Part shown: positions 37,246 to 46,947 of the stretch, piece by piece
Layout: each line of letters begins with the position of its first letter
Numbering within the stretch: the stretch's first letter is position 1
Assembly (NCBI GenBank): GCA_001899775.1
Contig: MKWN01000023.1
Coordinates: 1 to 64,000, forward strand
Source of the DNA: Thiobacillus sp. 65-29
GTDB taxonomy: Bacteria > Pseudomonadota > Gammaproteobacteria > Burkholderiales > Thiobacillaceae
DNA length: 64,000 bases
Direction of reading: 5' to 3'
Made by a program: the position numbers and the translations under genes
Notes under the pieces: model-generated
Told to the model about the DNA's origin: nothing
The model's database searches: none
The model's input: only the letters and a program-made list of their open reading frames with translations

Positions 37246-38052
37246 GTGAGTCCGCCCGCTGACGGCGTGGAGGATAGCGACTTCGAACGCCGCTTCGGCG
37301 GGGTTCGCCGCCTGTACGGCGCCGCTGCACTCGATCGCTTCCGCCGCGCGCACGTCTATGTGATCGGCATCGGCGGCGTCGGCGCCTGGGCTGCCGAAGC
37401 GCTGGCACGCTCGGCCATCGGGCGGCTCACCCTGATCGACCCCGACCACCTGGCGGAGTCCAACATCAACCGCCAGATTCATGCACTGAGCGACACCCTC
37501 GGGCAAGCCAAGATCGAGGCGATGCGCGCACGTATCCACGGCATCAATCCGGCGTGCGAGGTGAGAGGGGTGGAAACCTTTCTCGACCCGGCCAACCTCG
37601 GCCAACTGCTGGCGGAGCCCTGCGACCATGTGCTCGATGCCATCGACAACGCACGTGCCAAGAGCGCACTGATCGTGCATTGCGGGGGCGCACGCATCCC
37701 GCTGGTGTGTGTCGGCGCCGCGGGTGGGCAGACCGATCCGGGCCGCATCCAGTTGGCGGATCTTTCGCGCACCACGGAAGACCCGCTGCTCGCCAAGGTG
37801 CGCGCGACGCTGCGGCGCAAACACGGATTTCCGCGCGAGCCGGGCCGGAAATTCGGGGTGGAGTGCGTGTTTTCCACCGAGCCGCTGCGTTATCCGGATG
37901 CGGAAGGTGGCGTCTGCTATGACCGCCCACCCGACGCTCGCGTACATGGCCTCAACTGCGCCGGCTTCGGCTCGTCGGTCTGTGTCACCGCGAGCTTCGG
38001 CCTCCGCGCAGCGGCACGCGTGCTCGATTGCCTCGCCGCACGGCGGGATTGA
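37246..38052 (+). CDS. tcdA: tRNA threonylcarbamoyladenosine dehydratase (TcdA/CsdL)
   Basis: A 268-residue E1-like (ThiF/HesA) enzyme, the same length as E. coli TcdA when started at the GTG at 37246. It has the ATP fold GIGGVGAWAAEALARSAIG, DxxxxxNxNRQ as DHLAESNINRQIHAL, and a late CVFSTEPLRYP block typical of TcdA. It cyclises t6A37 in tRNAs to ct6A with ATP. The long open frame before the GTG is a shadow of the upstream gene. Confidence 0.93.
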   Translation: MSPPADGVEDSDFERRFGGVRRLYGAAALDRFRRAHVYVIGIGGVGAWAAEALARSAIGRLTLIDPDHLAESNINRQIHALSDTLGQAKIEAMRARIHGINPACEVRGVETFLDPANLGQLLAEPCDHVLDAIDNARAKSALIVHCGGARIPLVCVGAAGGQTDPGRIQLADLSRTTEDPLLAKVRATLRRKHGFPREPGRKFGVECVFSTEPLRYPDAEGGVCYDRPPDARVHGLNCAGFGSSVCVTASFGLRAAARVLDCLAARRD

Positions 38053-38076
38053 TTAACCCGGATTGTCAAATAGGCC

Positions 38077-38112
38077 GTCGGGCTTTAGCCCGACATGCCG
38101 GGTTGAAACCCG
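38077..38112. repeat. REP-like double hairpin between tcdA and tatD
   Basis: GTCGGGCT-TT-AGCCCGAC at 38077-38094 is a perfect 8-bp stem with a two-base loop. It is followed at 38099-38112 by CGGGTT-GA-AACCCG, a 6-bp stem with a two-base loop. It sits between two convergent genes, the usual place of REP elements, and may act as a bidirectional transcription or mRNA-decay barrier. Confidence 0.7.
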
Positions 38113-38171
38113 ATCTATAATCCATTGATTTGTTACGCACGGCTGTTCCAATGGATTTTTCGGGATTGAAC

Positions 38172-38939
38172 CTAAACGGGAATACGGAACAGGCGGAAAA
38201 AATTTTCCGTGGTCGCCTCGCCCACTGCTTCGGTGGTGAGGCCGCGTACCTCGGCAATGGCTTCTGCGACGTGTTTGACGTAGCCCGGCTGGTTGATCTT
38301 GCCGCGGTGCGGTACCGGCGCCAGATAGGGCGCGTCGGTTTCGATCAGCATGCGGTCGAGCGGAATCGCCGCTGCGACCTCGCGCAGCGCCACGGCGTTC
38401 TTGAAACTGACGATACCGGAAAACGAAATATGAAAGCCCAGATCGAGCGCCGCTTCGGCGACCGCAAGGCTCTCGGTGAAACAGTGCATCACGCCACCGG
38501 CTTCACCGGCGTTTTCCTCGCGCATGATGCGCAGCGTGTCATCGGCCGCCGCGCGGGTGTGCACTACCAGCGGCTTGCCGCACGTCCGCGCGGCACGGAT
38601 GTGGGTGCGGAAGCGCTCGCGCTGCCATTCAAGGTCACCAGTGAGGCGGAAATAATCCAGCCCGGTCTCGCCGATCCCCACGACCCTGGGGTGATCGGCC
38701 AAGGCAACCAGTTGCTCGACGCTCGGTTCGGCACAATCCTCGTGGTCGGGATGCACGCCGACCGTGGCATACACGTTCGGGTGCGCCTCGGTGAGCGCAA
38801 GAATCCCCGGAAAGCGCTCCAGATCGACGCCGATGCACAGGGCATGGCTGACCCTGTTCGCTTCCATGAGACCGAAGATGCCGGGCAGCTTGTCGGCAAA
38901 ATCGGGAAAATTGATGTGGCAGTGGGAATCGACGTACAT
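38172..38939 (-). CDS. TatD-family metal-dependent DNase
   Basis: A 255-residue TIM-barrel hydrolase with metal ligands in DSHCHINFPDF, IGETGLDYF, PLVVHTRAA, HCFTES and ETDAPYLAP. TatD/YcfH-type enzymes degrade DNA from the 3' end or remove D-aminoacyl groups. Started at the ATG at 38939; a TTG two codons upstream is unlikely. Position after holB and pilZ matches ycfH in the tmk-holB-ycfH order of E. coli. Confidence 0.92.
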   Translation of the reverse strand: MYVDSHCHINFPDFADKLPGIFGLMEANRVSHALCIGVDLERFPGILALTEAHPNVYATVGVHPDHEDCAEPSVEQLVALADHPRVVGIGETGLDYFRLTGDLEWQRERFRTHIRAARTCGKPLVVHTRAAADDTLRIMREENAGEAGGVMHCFTESLAVAEAALDLGFHISFSGIVSFKNAVALREVAAAIPLDRMLIETDAPYLAPVPHRGKINQPGYVKHVAEAIAEVRGLTTEAVGEATTENFFRLFRIPV

Positions 38940-39009
38940 AGGCAAGATGCAAGCTACAAGTTACAAGAGCGGCGCTTTGCGCCTTCAAGATTCCTGCAGC
39001 TTGAGGCCT

Positions 39010-39025
39010 GCAACTTGAAACTTGC
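39010..39025. repeat. Short repeat, copy 1 (tatD-pilZ gap)
   Basis: GCAACTTGAAACTTGC at 39010-39025 recurs exactly at 61974-61989. Each copy lies in a gap of less than 100 bases between two minus-strand genes. Here it is flanked by related CAAGCTACAAGTTACAAG sequence in the opposite sense, so the gap folds on itself. Confidence 0.7.
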
Positions 39026-39026
39026 C

Positions 39027-39398
39027 CTACATGGTATGAGTGGGACGGGTGGATTTTAACGAACCACCGAGCAAACCTTCAATCTTGTTGTGTGCGGTCT
39101 TGCCGCTTTCGTTGAAAGCGAACTGCACGCCCACGCCCTGGGTGCGGCCGCCGTGCGCGCCGCCCGGGGTGACCCACACCACCTTTCCCGACACCGGCAG
39201 CTTGGCGGGATCGTCCATCAGGGTGAGCAGCATGAACACTTCCTCGCCCATCTTGTACTGCTTGCTGGTGGGGATGAACAGCCCGCCGCCCTTGATGAAG
39301 GGCATATAGGCGGCAAACAGCGCGGATTTTTCCTTGATCGACAGCGACAGCACGCCGGGGCGGACATGTCCGGAAGCATCGTTCACAGCAGCGTTCAT
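39027..39398 (-). CDS. pilZ: Type IV pilus assembly protein PilZ
   Basis: A 123-residue PilZ-orphan protein (GVLSLSIKEKSALFAAYMPFIKGGGLFIPT, then GKVVWVTPGGAHGGRTQGVGVQF). True PilZ proteins of this class are needed for type IV pilus formation. I see no RxxxR before the core, so like other PilZ proteins it may not bind c-di-GMP. It follows holB, the usual position. The ATG at 39398 is used. Confidence 0.93.
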   Translation of the reverse strand: MNAAVNDASGHVRPGVLSLSIKEKSALFAAYMPFIKGGGLFIPTSKQYKMGEEVFMLLTLMDDPAKLPVSGKVVWVTPGGAHGGRTQGVGVQFAFNESGKTAHNKIEGLLGGSLKSTRPTHTM

Positions 39399-39408
39399 GG
39401 TAACTCTT

Positions 39409-40395
39409 TCATCCAAAAATATGCCGGTAGCGCACCAGCCATGCCTGCAATTGCAACGCCCGGTTGAGCGGATGCGTCAGCGTGCGGCCGTCATCCGCCT
39501 GCGTCCGGGCCAGCGTCAGGAGCCTCGCCAGGTTCGCCTGCGGCCCCAGCCGGGCGAGCGTCCCAGAAAAATCCCGGTTGAACTGCACGTCCCCCTGCAA
39601 GCGCACCGCCAGCAAATCACCCAGCCACTTGTACGCCAGCGTGTGCCAAACCTGCGGGCTCAGCGCCTTCCAGCGCTCACCGAGCGTCACCGGGTCGAGC
39701 CGTTCCGGCCGGGCCAGATTTTCCAGCACACCGCGCCGCTCGTCCAGTTCACCGCCTTCGACCCAGCGCAAGGCGTCGAGCGGCGTGCCGCCAGACAGCG
39801 CGAGCAGGTTTTCCGCGTCGGACACACCCTGACCGGCCAGCCAGCGCAGCGCCATTTCCACGGGCGGCAGGCCGATATCGAGCCGCGTGCAACGGCTGCG
39901 GATGGTCGGCAGCAACCGGCGCGGCTGGTCCGAGACCAGCACGAACACCGTATTTAACGGCGGTTCCTCGAGCACCTTTAACAGGGCGTTGGCGGCAGCG
40001 AGGTTGAGCATGTCGGCTGGGTCGATGAGCACCACCCGATGGCCCGCCCGATAAGTCGACAACTGCACGAATTCCACGGCTTCGCGCGCCTGATCGACCT
40101 CGATCGCGGTCGCCAGGCGCGTTTCCCCTTCCCGGTTGGTCTTTTCCTGCAGGCTGACACGGAGAAAATCCGGATGCCCGCCAGTGGCGAACCAGTGGCA
40201 CGCGGGGCACGCGCCGCAGGCGGCACCGCCGGTCTGCGGCGCTTCGCACAGCAGTGCCTGCGCCCAGGCCTGGGCAAGCTCGCCCTTGCCCACTCCGCGC
40301 GGACCGGCGAGCAGCAGCGCCTGCGCCGGCCGTGCGCGGCTGGCGCGCAGGCGCTGCCACGCGGTGTCAAGCCAGGGATACGGCGCCGCGCTCAT
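39409..40395 (-). CDS. holB: DNA polymerase III delta-prime subunit
   Basis: A 328-residue clamp-loader subunit. It has [13 protein letters not shown] (P-loop-like), a zinc site [10 protein letters not shown], the SRC-type [14 protein letters not shown] and C-terminal helices. It works with tau/gamma and delta to load the sliding clamp. Its ATG overlaps the tmk stop (ATGA). Confidence 0.94.
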   Translation of the reverse strand: MSAAPYPWLDTAWQRLRASRARPAQALLLAGPRGVGKGELAQAWAQALLCEAPQTGGAACGACPACHWFATGGHPDFLRVSLQEKTNREGETRLATAIEVDQAREAVEFVQLSTYRAGHRVVLIDPADMLNLAAANALLKVLEEPPLNTVFVLVSDQPRRLLPTIRSRCTRLDIGLPPVEMALRWLAGQGVSDAENLLALSGGTPLDALRWVEGGELDERRGVLENLARPERLDPVTLGERWKALSPQVWHTLAYKWLGDLLAVRLQGDVQFNRDFSGTLARLGPQANLARLLTLARTQADDGRTLTHPLNRALQLQAWLVRYRHIFG

Positions 40396-41003
40396 GCGAG
40401 TTCCTGCAACAGCGCGGCAATTTCCGCCTGCAACGCGCCGATGCCCTGGCGCGCGTCGAGTACACGGATGCGCGCCGGTTCGGCCTGCGCGCGGTCCAGG
40501 TAGGCATGGCGCACACGCGAAAAGAAGCTGTCGGCTTCGCGCTCGAAGCGGTCAGCCGCCCGCGCGGCCGAGCGACGCGCCCCGGCGACCTCGGGTGGCA
40601 CGTCGAAGAGCAGGGTGAGATCGGGCGCAAAACCGCGCTGTACCCAGGCTTCCAGCGCGGCGACACGTTCCACCGGAATGCCGCGTCCGCCGCACTGGTA
40701 GGCGTAGCTGGCGTCGGTGAAGCGGTCGGACACGACCCAGGCGCCGCGTGCCAGTGCCGGCTGGATGAGCTCGGCCAGATGTTGCTGGCGCGCGGCGAAC
40801 ATCAGCAGCAGCTCGGTGTCGGCATCCATGTCGCGGTGCAGCAACAGCTCGCGCAGGGTTTCGCCCAGCGGCGTACCGCCCGGCTCACGCGTGACCAGCA
40901 CCTGCCGGCCCTGCGCGCGCAGCCAGTCGGCAACGAAGCCGAGATGGGTGCTCTTGCCCGCGCCGTCGACGCCTTCGAGCGTGATGAATTTTCCGGAACT
41001 CAT
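40392..41003 (-). CDS. tmk: Thymidylate kinase
   Basis: A 203-residue kinase that makes dTDP from dTMP. It has the P-loop [12 protein letters not shown], the DR(Y/F) block [17 protein letters not shown] and the [11 protein letters not shown] loop. Overlaps mltG upstream and holB downstream, each by ATGA. Confidence 0.97.
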   Translation of the reverse strand: MSSGKFITLEGVDGAGKSTHLGFVADWLRAQGRQVLVTREPGGTPLGETLRELLLHRDMDADTELLLMFAARQQHLAELIQPALARGAWVVSDRFTDASYAYQCGGRGIPVERVAALEAWVQRGFAPDLTLLFDVPPEVAGARRSAARAADRFEREADSFFSRVRHAYLDRAQAEPARIRVLDARQGIGALQAEIAALLQELA

Positions 41004-41989
41004 TTCTGGTAGCGGTTGACTGCGCGGTTGTGTGCGTCGAGCGTGCCTGAAAACACGTGTGTGCCATCACCGCGTGCGACGAAATACAAGGCATCGGTCG
41101 GCGCAGGATTCAATGCCGCGCGGATCGCCGCCTCGCCCGGCATGGCAATGGGCGTCGGTGGCAGACCGGCGCGTGTATAGGTATTGTAGGGGGTGTCGGT
41201 CTGCAGATCGACCTTGCGCAGATTGCCGTCGAAGCGCTCGCCCAGCCCGTAGATCACCGTGGGATCGGTCTGCAGGCGCATGCCGCGCCGCAGACGGTTG
41301 ATGAACACCCCGGCGATGAGTGGTCGCTCCACGGCGACGCCGGTTTCCTTCTCGACGATCGACGCCATGATCAGCGCCTCGTAGGGCGTCTTGTAGGGCA
41401 GCCCGGGCGCGCGGCCTTCCCATGCCGCCCGCAGCTTGTCGCGTTGCAGGCGATAGGCGCGGCGCAGCACCTCGACTTCGGAACTGTGCGGCGCGTAATA
41501 ATAGGTATCCGGAAACAGCAGGCCCTCGACACGTGGTTCCTCGGCGCCGAGCGCCCGCAACAGCGCGGCCTCGTCCAGGTTCGCGCTGTCGTGCTTCAGC
41601 AGCGGCTGCGCCGCGAGCGCGGCACGCACCTCGCGCCAGCTCCAGCCCTCGATGAACTGCACGATCGCCTGTGAAACCTCGCCGCGCTCGATTTTTCCGT
41701 AGAGTTCCAGAGGCGTAAGCGGGCGATCGAGGGTATAGACGCCGACCTTGAGCGCGGTGCCCTGCCCCGTCACGCGGCCGAGCAGCCAGAACAGCGTCGC
41801 ATTGCCGACTACCCCCTCGCGCGCAAGCATCACGCTCAGGCTTCTCAGGTGCATGCCCGGCGTGACGTTGACCGTCCGCGGCATACCCTCGATGGACAGT
41901 GGTTGGCGCGCGTACCACGTGAGCCCGCCCGCCAGGGCCAGAGCGGCGGCGAGCGCGAACAGCAGCAGACGTTCAATCAGTTTCTTCAT
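41000..41989 (-). CDS. mltG: Endolytic murein transglycosylase MltG
   Basis: A 329-residue inner-membrane enzyme with one N-terminal membrane segment and a YceG domain. The catalytic glutamate is in [14 protein letters not shown], followed by [23 protein letters not shown]. It cleaves nascent peptidoglycan strands and limits glycan length. It overlaps pabC by 17 bases and tmk by 4, as in the conserved pabC-mltG-tmk-holB order. Confidence 0.96.
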   Translation of the reverse strand: MKKLIERLLLFALAAALALAGGLTWYARQPLSIEGMPRTVNVTPGMHLRSLSVMLAREGVVGNATLFWLLGRVTGQGTALKVGVYTLDRPLTPLELYGKIERGEVSQAIVQFIEGWSWREVRAALAAQPLLKHDSANLDEAALLRALGAEEPRVEGLLFPDTYYYAPHSSEVEVLRRAYRLQRDKLRAAWEGRAPGLPYKTPYEALIMASIVEKETGVAVERPLIAGVFINRLRRGMRLQTDPTVIYGLGERFDGNLRKVDLQTDTPYNTYTRAGLPPTPIAMPGEAAIRAALNPAPTDALYFVARGDGTHVFSGTLDAHNRAVNRYQK

Positions 41990-42782
41990 GCAATGCGGTA
42001 TTCAATCGTGTGCTCCACCCTGCCGACGGGCAGCACACGTCGTCCAGACGCGCGATGTGACGCACCCCAAGGACGCTGTTGCAGATCATGACTTCCTCGG
42101 CAGCGAGTATAGCGGCTGGCGGGTAACGGCCCACACGCGTACCGAGTCCGAGACGCGGCGCCGCGCGCAGCAGCCGCGCGCGCGCCACGCCAGCGACGCC
42201 GGATGCGCTGACGTCCGGCGTATGCAGGATGCCCTGCGCGATCCACAGCAGATTGCTCATGACACCGCCGACCAGCATGCCGTCCACGTCGCACAGAATG
42301 CCCTCCACGATGTCCGGGTCATCCCATTCCGCACGCGCCAGCACATTCTCCAGGCGGTTGAGGTGCTTGATTCCGGCGAGGCGCGGCTGCCGAGCAAGGC
42401 GCAGCGTGCACCCGCGCGCGGTGATTCCATCCACGCCCTCGGGCTGGGCGTGCGCCGGCAGCGGCAGCCCCATTACGACGCGTGTCGCGGTCTGCCCGTG
42501 CGGTGGTGCGTATCCGCGCGCGCCGGTCCCGCGCGTGACGATGATCTTCGCAAGGGCAACACCCGCCTCCGCCACACGACACACCTCGTCGCGCAGCACG
42601 CCTTCGTCGGGACACTCAAGCGCCAGCGCCGCGCAATCGCCTGCGAGCTTGGCGTAATGGTCGCGCCACCAGCATGGCGCACCGGCCGCGGTGCGCAGGG
42701 TGCGGAACACGCCATCGCCATAGGCCAGCCCGCGGTCCAGCACGTCGACGCAATCGCTCACGTGGCCGTTGACGAGGATCAT
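41973..42782 (-). CDS. pabC: Aminodeoxychorismate lyase
   Basis: A 269-residue PLP-dependent fold-type IV enzyme that turns 4-amino-4-deoxychorismate into p-aminobenzoate for folate. It has the family start MILVNG, DRGLAYGDGVFRT, the PLP lysine in IKHLNRLENVLA, and SNLLWI. Its ATG is one base from the end of MITE-like element B, so its own upstream region has been replaced by that element; the AGGA of the element is only two bases from the ATG, too close to work well. Confidence 0.94.
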   Translation of the reverse strand: MILVNGHVSDCVDVLDRGLAYGDGVFRTLRTAAGAPCWWRDHYAKLAGDCAALALECPDEGVLRDEVCRVAEAGVALAKIIVTRGTGARGYAPPHGQTATRVVMGLPLPAHAQPEGVDGITARGCTLRLARQPRLAGIKHLNRLENVLARAEWDDPDIVEGILCDVDGMLVGGVMSNLLWIAQGILHTPDVSASGVAGVARARLLRAAPRLGLGTRVGRYPPAAILAAEEVMICNSVLGVRHIARLDDVCCPSAGWSTRLNTALHEETD

Positions 42783-42783
42783 A

Positions 42784-43118
42784 ATCCTAGAAACCGCAGT
42801 TGGACGCACCCGATGGTGCGTCTGATCGCGTGGCTGCCACGAAGCAACGACGCCGCAGACGCGACCGCGCAGCGCGGAGCAGAAGCCCTAGGGCGCGGTC
42901 GCTGGCGCCCCTGCGCTGGCCGATCCCCGCTGCGCGGGGCCCCTCGTCCCACGCTCCGGGGCGCGCCTGCAAGGAGGCGCGAGAACGGCAGGCGCGTGAG
43001 CAGGCGTGCCAGCGGGTGCGTAGCGGACTCACCCAACAGCTGACGGGGAGTGAATTCAAGAAATTCAGCGTTCATGCGATGTTCGAAAGGGAATGGAGCG
43101 GTCAACTGCGGTTTCTAG
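42784..43118 (-). mobile_element. MITE-like element B
   Basis: About 335 bp bounded by an 18-bp perfect inverted repeat, TCCTAGAAACCGCAGTTG at 42785-42802 and its complement at 43103-43120 (the last bases interrupted by element C and resuming at 43283). On the minus strand it matches element A along its length, with an extra block of about 100 bp in the middle. It fills the pabB-pabC gap. Its outer end carries the pabB stop codon. Confidence 0.87.
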
Positions 43119-43282
43119 GAGCCTGTCGGACTTGAGCGATCGTAGCGAGCCGAGTGGGAGAGCGAGGACAGATTTGTCCATTTTTGAGGCGCATAGCGGG
43201 CCTATGTAACGAAAAAATGGACAAATATGGACCGCTATCCCACCGGCGCAGTAGATCGTGCTCAAGTCCGACAGGCTCCTAG
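43115..43282. mobile_element. MITE-like element C, nested in element B
   Basis: A 160-bp non-coding core (43119-43278) with perfect 19-bp terminal inverted repeats starting GAGCCTGTCGGACTTGAGC, flanked on both sides by CTAG (43115-43118 and 43279-43282), a likely 4-bp target duplication. An inner palindrome pairs TGTCCATTTTT with AAAAATGGACA. Removing the core and one CTAG restores the end of element B. No transposase is encoded. Confidence 0.9.
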
Positions 43283-44619
43283 GATGGGTCCAGCGCGGCA
43301 AGGAGCCCACGCGCCTTGGCGCGCGTCTCGTCGAGTTCGCGCGCGGCGTCGGAATCGGCGACAATGCCTGCACCGGCGCGGAAATCCAGTCCCGCCCCAC
43401 GCAGCAGAAAGCTGCGGATGAGGATGTTGAAGTCGAAACTGCCGTCGCGGTTGATGTAGCCGACGCTGCCGGTATAGCTACGGCGCGGCGTCTGTTCGAG
43501 CGCGCGGATGATCTGCATGGTGCGCACCTTGGGGCAGCCGGTGATGGTGCCGCCGGGAAACACCGCGCGCAAGGCGTCGATCACCCGGGCCCCCGCGCGC
43601 AGGCGGCCGCGCACGGTGGACTCGATGTGGTGCACGTGACGGTAGCTGGCCAGTTCCATCAGCGCACTCACCTCGATGCTGCCCGGCACGCACACGCGTC
43701 CCAGATCGTTGCGCTCCAGGTCGACCAGCATGACGTGCTCGGCCCGCTCCTTCGGGTGGGCGGCGAGCCGTGCCCGCAGCGCGGCATCCTCGGCCGGGTC
43801 CGGACTGCGCGGGTGGGTGCCGGCAATCGGTCGCGTTTCCAGCACGCCGTCGCGTCCCAGCCGCACCAGGCGTTCGGGCGAGGAGCTGACGATGGACCAG
43901 TCGTCGACCCGGACCAGCGCGGAGAACGGCGCAGGGTTCCTTTGCATCAGGCGCGCGAACAGCGCCGACGGCGGCACCGCATCGGCGAATTCCGCATGCC
44001 AGCCACGCGACAGGTTGACCTGGAACACGTCACCGGCGCGGATCCACACCTGCACCTGTGCGACGCCGTCGAGGAAGCGCGCGGGGGCATCTTCCGTCAG
44101 ACTGCGCAGCGGCGGCATGGACGGAACGGCCGGCGGCGCGGCGTCGAGGTCGGCGGCCATGCGGTCGAGCAGGTCACCGGCACCGGCTTCCGCCATCAGT
44201 GTGCAGCGACGGCCCGCGCGATCGAACAGGATGGCCGCCGGAATGCGCGCCAGCCACGCGACGGGAAAGCCGTCGCCATCGTCGGCACGCCCCGCACTCG
44301 GTTCGAACCATGCGCCCAGTTCGTAGGACAGGGCACAAAGCCAGCCGCCGCGAAACGGCAGCTCTTCCGACCGGGGCTGTATCTGCGGCAAAATCCGCAT
44401 CGCCGCGTGGGCCTCCAGCGCCGCCAGACCGTCAGCGGCAGCGAAGCGCGCGACGTCCTGGGGAAAGGCGAAGAGAATGTCCCAGCCGCTGTCGGCGCTG
44501 CCGATGAACAGACCGGGATAGCGGTCGGTGTGCGCCGCCTGCAGCGCGATCAGGTCAGGTGCGGCGCGCCCCGGCGGCAGCGGCCAGTCACGGAGCAGGA
44601 TATCCGCAGGACCGGTCAA
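43279..44619 (-). CDS. pabB: Aminodeoxychorismate synthase component I (PabB)
   Basis: A 446-residue chorismate-binding enzyme. It has [51 protein letters not shown] and a late GAGIVADSD block. It adds ammonia to chorismate for p-aminobenzoate; pabC and folate context favour PabB over TrpE, although the PI-A-GT motif lacks the lysine of E. coli PabB. I start it at TTG 44619, which overlaps the fabF stop (TTGA). Its stop codon TAG lies in the CTAG at the element B/C boundary. Confidence 0.88.
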   Translation of the reverse strand: MTGPADILLRDWPLPPGRAAPDLIALQAAHTDRYPGLFIGSADSGWDILFAFPQDVARFAAADGLAALEAHAAMRILPQIQPRSEELPFRGGWLCALSYELGAWFEPSAGRADDGDGFPVAWLARIPAAILFDRAGRRCTLMAEAGAGDLLDRMAADLDAAPPAVPSMPPLRSLTEDAPARFLDGVAQVQVWIRAGDVFQVNLSRGWHAEFADAVPPSALFARLMQRNPAPFSALVRVDDWSIVSSSPERLVRLGRDGVLETRPIAGTHPRSPDPAEDAALRARLAAHPKERAEHVMLVDLERNDLGRVCVPGSIEVSALMELASYRHVHHIESTVRGRLRAGARVIDALRAVFPGGTITGCPKVRTMQIIRALEQTPRRSYTGSVGYINRDGSFDFNILIRSFLLRGAGLDFRAGAGIVADSDAARELDETRAKARGLLAALDPS

Positions 44620-45848
44620 ACGCGCTTGAAGACCAGCGAACCGTTGGTGCCGCCGAAACCGAAATTGTTCTTGAGCGCGGCGTCGATTTTCATCTCGCGC
44701 GCGGTGTTCGCGCAATAATCGAGGTCGCACTCCGGGTCCGGTGTGGCAAGGTTAATGGTCGGCGGCGAGATCTGGTGATACACGGCAAGTGCGGTGAAGA
44801 TCGATTCGACCCCTCCGGCACCGCCGAGCAGATGGCCGGTCATCGACTTGGTCGAGTTGACCACGGTCCTGTAGGCAGCATCACCCAGTGCCAGCTTGAT
44901 CGCGTCGGTCTCGTTCTTGTCGCCGAGTGGCGTCGAGGTGCCGTGGGCGTTGACGTACTGGATCTGGTTGGCGTTGAGACCGGCATCGCGGATCGCATTC
45001 ACCATCGAGCGACGCGGGCCGTCGGTCGACGGCGCGGTCATGTGATAGGCGTCGCCGCTCATGCCGAAGCCGGCGACTTCGGCGTAGATGCGTGCGCCGC
45101 GCGCGCGGGCATGCTCGTATTCCTCGAGCACCATCACGCCGGCGCCCTCGCCCAGCACGAAACCGTCGCGATCCTTGTCCCACGGCCGACTGGCGCCGGC
45201 GGGATCGTCGTTGCGCGTCGACAGCGCGCGTGCCGCGGCGAAGCCGCCGACGCCGAGCGGCGACACCGCGCCTTCGGAACCGCCCGCCACCATCATGTCG
45301 ACGTCACCGTGCATGATCATGCGCGCGGACTGTCCGATCGCGTGCAGGCCGGTCGCACACGCGGTCACCACGGCGAGGTTGGGGCCCTTGATCCCGTAGA
45401 GGATCGACAGGTTCCCGGAAATCATGTTGATGATCGAGCCCGGAATGAAGAAGGGCGAGATCTTGCGCGGCCCGGATTCCGTGACCACGGCGTGGGTTTC
45501 CTCGATCAGAGGCAAACCGCCGATGCCGGAGCCGATATTGATGCCGATGCGTTCGGCATTGGCCTCGGTGACCTCGAGACCGGCGTCACGGATGGCCTGG
45601 ATACCCGCGGCCATGCCGTACTGGATGAACAGATCCATCCGTCGCGCTTCCTTGGGATTGAGATACTGCCCGATATCGAAATTCCGGACTTCACCCGCCA
45701 TGTGCGAGGCGAAGGGCTCGGGATCGAAACGGGTAATGCGGGCGATGCCTGAGCGGCCGGCGATCAGGTTGTCCCACGCTTCCGGAATGGTGTTGCCGAC
45801 GGGGGAGACGATTCCCAGGCCGGTGACGACGACGCGACGAATGGACAA
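44616..45848 (-). CDS. fabF: 3-Oxoacyl-ACP synthase II
   Basis: A 410-residue condensing enzyme that elongates fatty acids. The catalytic cysteine is in [14 protein letters not shown], the two histidines in [11 protein letters not shown] and [13 protein letters not shown]. It follows acpP by 27 bases, as usual, and its stop overlaps the start of pabB. Confidence 0.97.
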   Translation of the reverse strand: MSIRRVVVTGLGIVSPVGNTIPEAWDNLIAGRSGIARITRFDPEPFASHMAGEVRNFDIGQYLNPKEARRMDLFIQYGMAAGIQAIRDAGLEVTEANAERIGINIGSGIGGLPLIEETHAVVTESGPRKISPFFIPGSIINMISGNLSILYGIKGPNLAVVTACATGLHAIGQSARMIMHGDVDMMVAGGSEGAVSPLGVGGFAAARALSTRNDDPAGASRPWDKDRDGFVLGEGAGVMVLEEYEHARARGARIYAEVAGFGMSGDAYHMTAPSTDGPRRSMVNAIRDAGLNANQIQYVNAHGTSTPLGDKNETDAIKLALGDAAYRTVVNSTKSMTGHLLGGAGGVESIFTALAVYHQISPPTINLATPDPECDLDYCANTAREMKIDAALKNNFGFGGTNGSLVFKRV

Positions 45849-45875
45849 AGGTCGGACCTTTTTGCTGGTGGACGA

Positions 45876-46109
45876 TCAGCTCGAGTGGCTGTTGACGTAG
45901 TCGATGGCCTGCTGGACGGTGGTGATCTTCTCCGCTTCCTCGTCGGGGATCTCGCAGCCGAATTCCTCTTCCAGCGCCATCACCAGTTCGACCGTGTCGA
46001 GCGAGTCGGCGCCGAGGTCGCCGACGAAGGAGGACTCTACCTTGACATCCGCCTCGTTGACGCCCAGTTGTTCGGCGACGACCTTGATTACACGCTGCAC
46101 GTTATCCAT
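45876..46109 (-). CDS. acpP: Acyl carrier protein
   Basis: A 77-residue carrier protein with the phosphopantetheine serine in [20 protein letters not shown]. It carries acyl chains for FabD, FabH, FabG, FabF and PlsX, all encoded around it. The leader holds a strong hairpin with a T-run just before the ribosome-binding site, which could tune its high expression. Confidence 0.98.
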   Translation of the reverse strand: MDNVQRVIKVVAEQLGVNEADVKVESSFVGDLGADSLDTVELVMALEEEFGCEIPDEEAEKITTVQQAIDYVNSHSS

Positions 46110-46125
46110 TACTGCTCCTCTCTAG

Positions 46126-46152
46126 AAAAAAGGCTTCAATCGAATTGAAGCC
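46126..46152 (-). terminator. Terminator-like hairpin in the acpP leader
   Basis: On the minus strand a perfect 9-bp stem, GGCTTCAAT / ATTGAAGCC, with a three-base loop is followed directly by six Ts (plus-strand A-run 46126-46131). It has the form of an intrinsic terminator but lies only 16 bases before the acpP ATG. It may partly stop fabG read-through or act as an attenuator. A possible -10 box (TAAAAT) lies upstream of it. Confidence 0.75.
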
Positions 46153-46196
46153 CGGAAAAATCAAACCCCGGGATTTTACCAAACTTTCCCTGACGG

Positions 46197-46937
46197 TCAC
46201 GCCATGTACATGCCGCCATTGACATGCAGCGTCGTGCCCGAAACATAGCCCGCCGCGGGCGATGCCAGGAACAGCACGGCCTGCGCAATGTCCTCCGCGG
46301 AGCCCAGCCGGCCGAGCGGGATGTGCGCCAGCAGCGCTTGACGCTGGGCCTCCGGCAATGCGCGCGTCATATCGGTGTCGATGAAACCCGGCGCAACGCA
46401 ATTCACCGTGATGTTGCGGCTGCCGACCTCGCGCGCGAGCGACTTGGTGAAGCCCATGATGCCCGCCTTGGCGGCGCTGTAGTTGGTCTGTCCGGCATTG
46501 CCCATGGCCCCCACCACCGAGGCGATGGAAATGATGCGCCCGGCGCGCGCCTTCATCATCGCGCGCAGCACCGCGCGCGACAGGCGGAACACCGAGGTGA
46601 GGTTGGTTGCCATGATGGCATCCCATTCCTCGTCCTTCATGCGCATCAGAAGATTGTCGCGGGTGATCCCAGCGTTGTTGACCAGAACATTGACCGCGCC
46701 AAAATCCTTCTCGATCGTGGCGACCACGGCATCGACCTCGCCGGCGTCGCACACATCGAGCTTCATGCCGCGGCCCCCGATGTTCGCTGCCGCGAGATAT
46801 TCGCCGATGGCGCGGGCGCCCTGCTCACTCGTCGCGGTACCGATGACGGTGGCACCCGCGTTGCCGAGCGCCAGTGCAATCGCCTGGCCAATGCCACGAC
46901 TTGCGCCGGTGACCAGGGCAATTTGTCCTTGCAGCAT
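46197..46937 (-). CDS. fabG: 3-Oxoacyl-ACP reductase
   Basis: A 246-residue short-chain dehydrogenase. It has TGASRGIGQAIA (NADPH fold), NNAGITRD, the catalytic Ser-Tyr-Lys in SIASVVGAMGNAGQTNYSAAKAG, and the C-terminal TLHVNGGMYM. It reduces 3-ketoacyl-ACP. Started at the ATG at 46937, with an AAGGAGAAAGG ribosome-binding site, 10 bases after fabD. Confidence 0.97.
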   Translation of the reverse strand: MLQGQIALVTGASRGIGQAIALALGNAGATVIGTATSEQGARAIGEYLAAANIGGRGMKLDVCDAGEVDAVVATIEKDFGAVNVLVNNAGITRDNLLMRMKDEEWDAIMATNLTSVFRLSRAVLRAMMKARAGRIISIASVVGAMGNAGQTNYSAAKAGIMGFTKSLAREVGSRNITVNCVAPGFIDTDMTRALPEAQRQALLAHIPLGRLGSAEDIAQAVLFLASPAAGYVSGTTLHVNGGMYMA

Positions 46938-46947
46938 TCCTTTCTCC

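Noticed and set aside
42784-43282. A gene between pabB and pabC
   Set aside because: The open frames follow the mobile elements and have no coding features; the inverted repeats explain the region.
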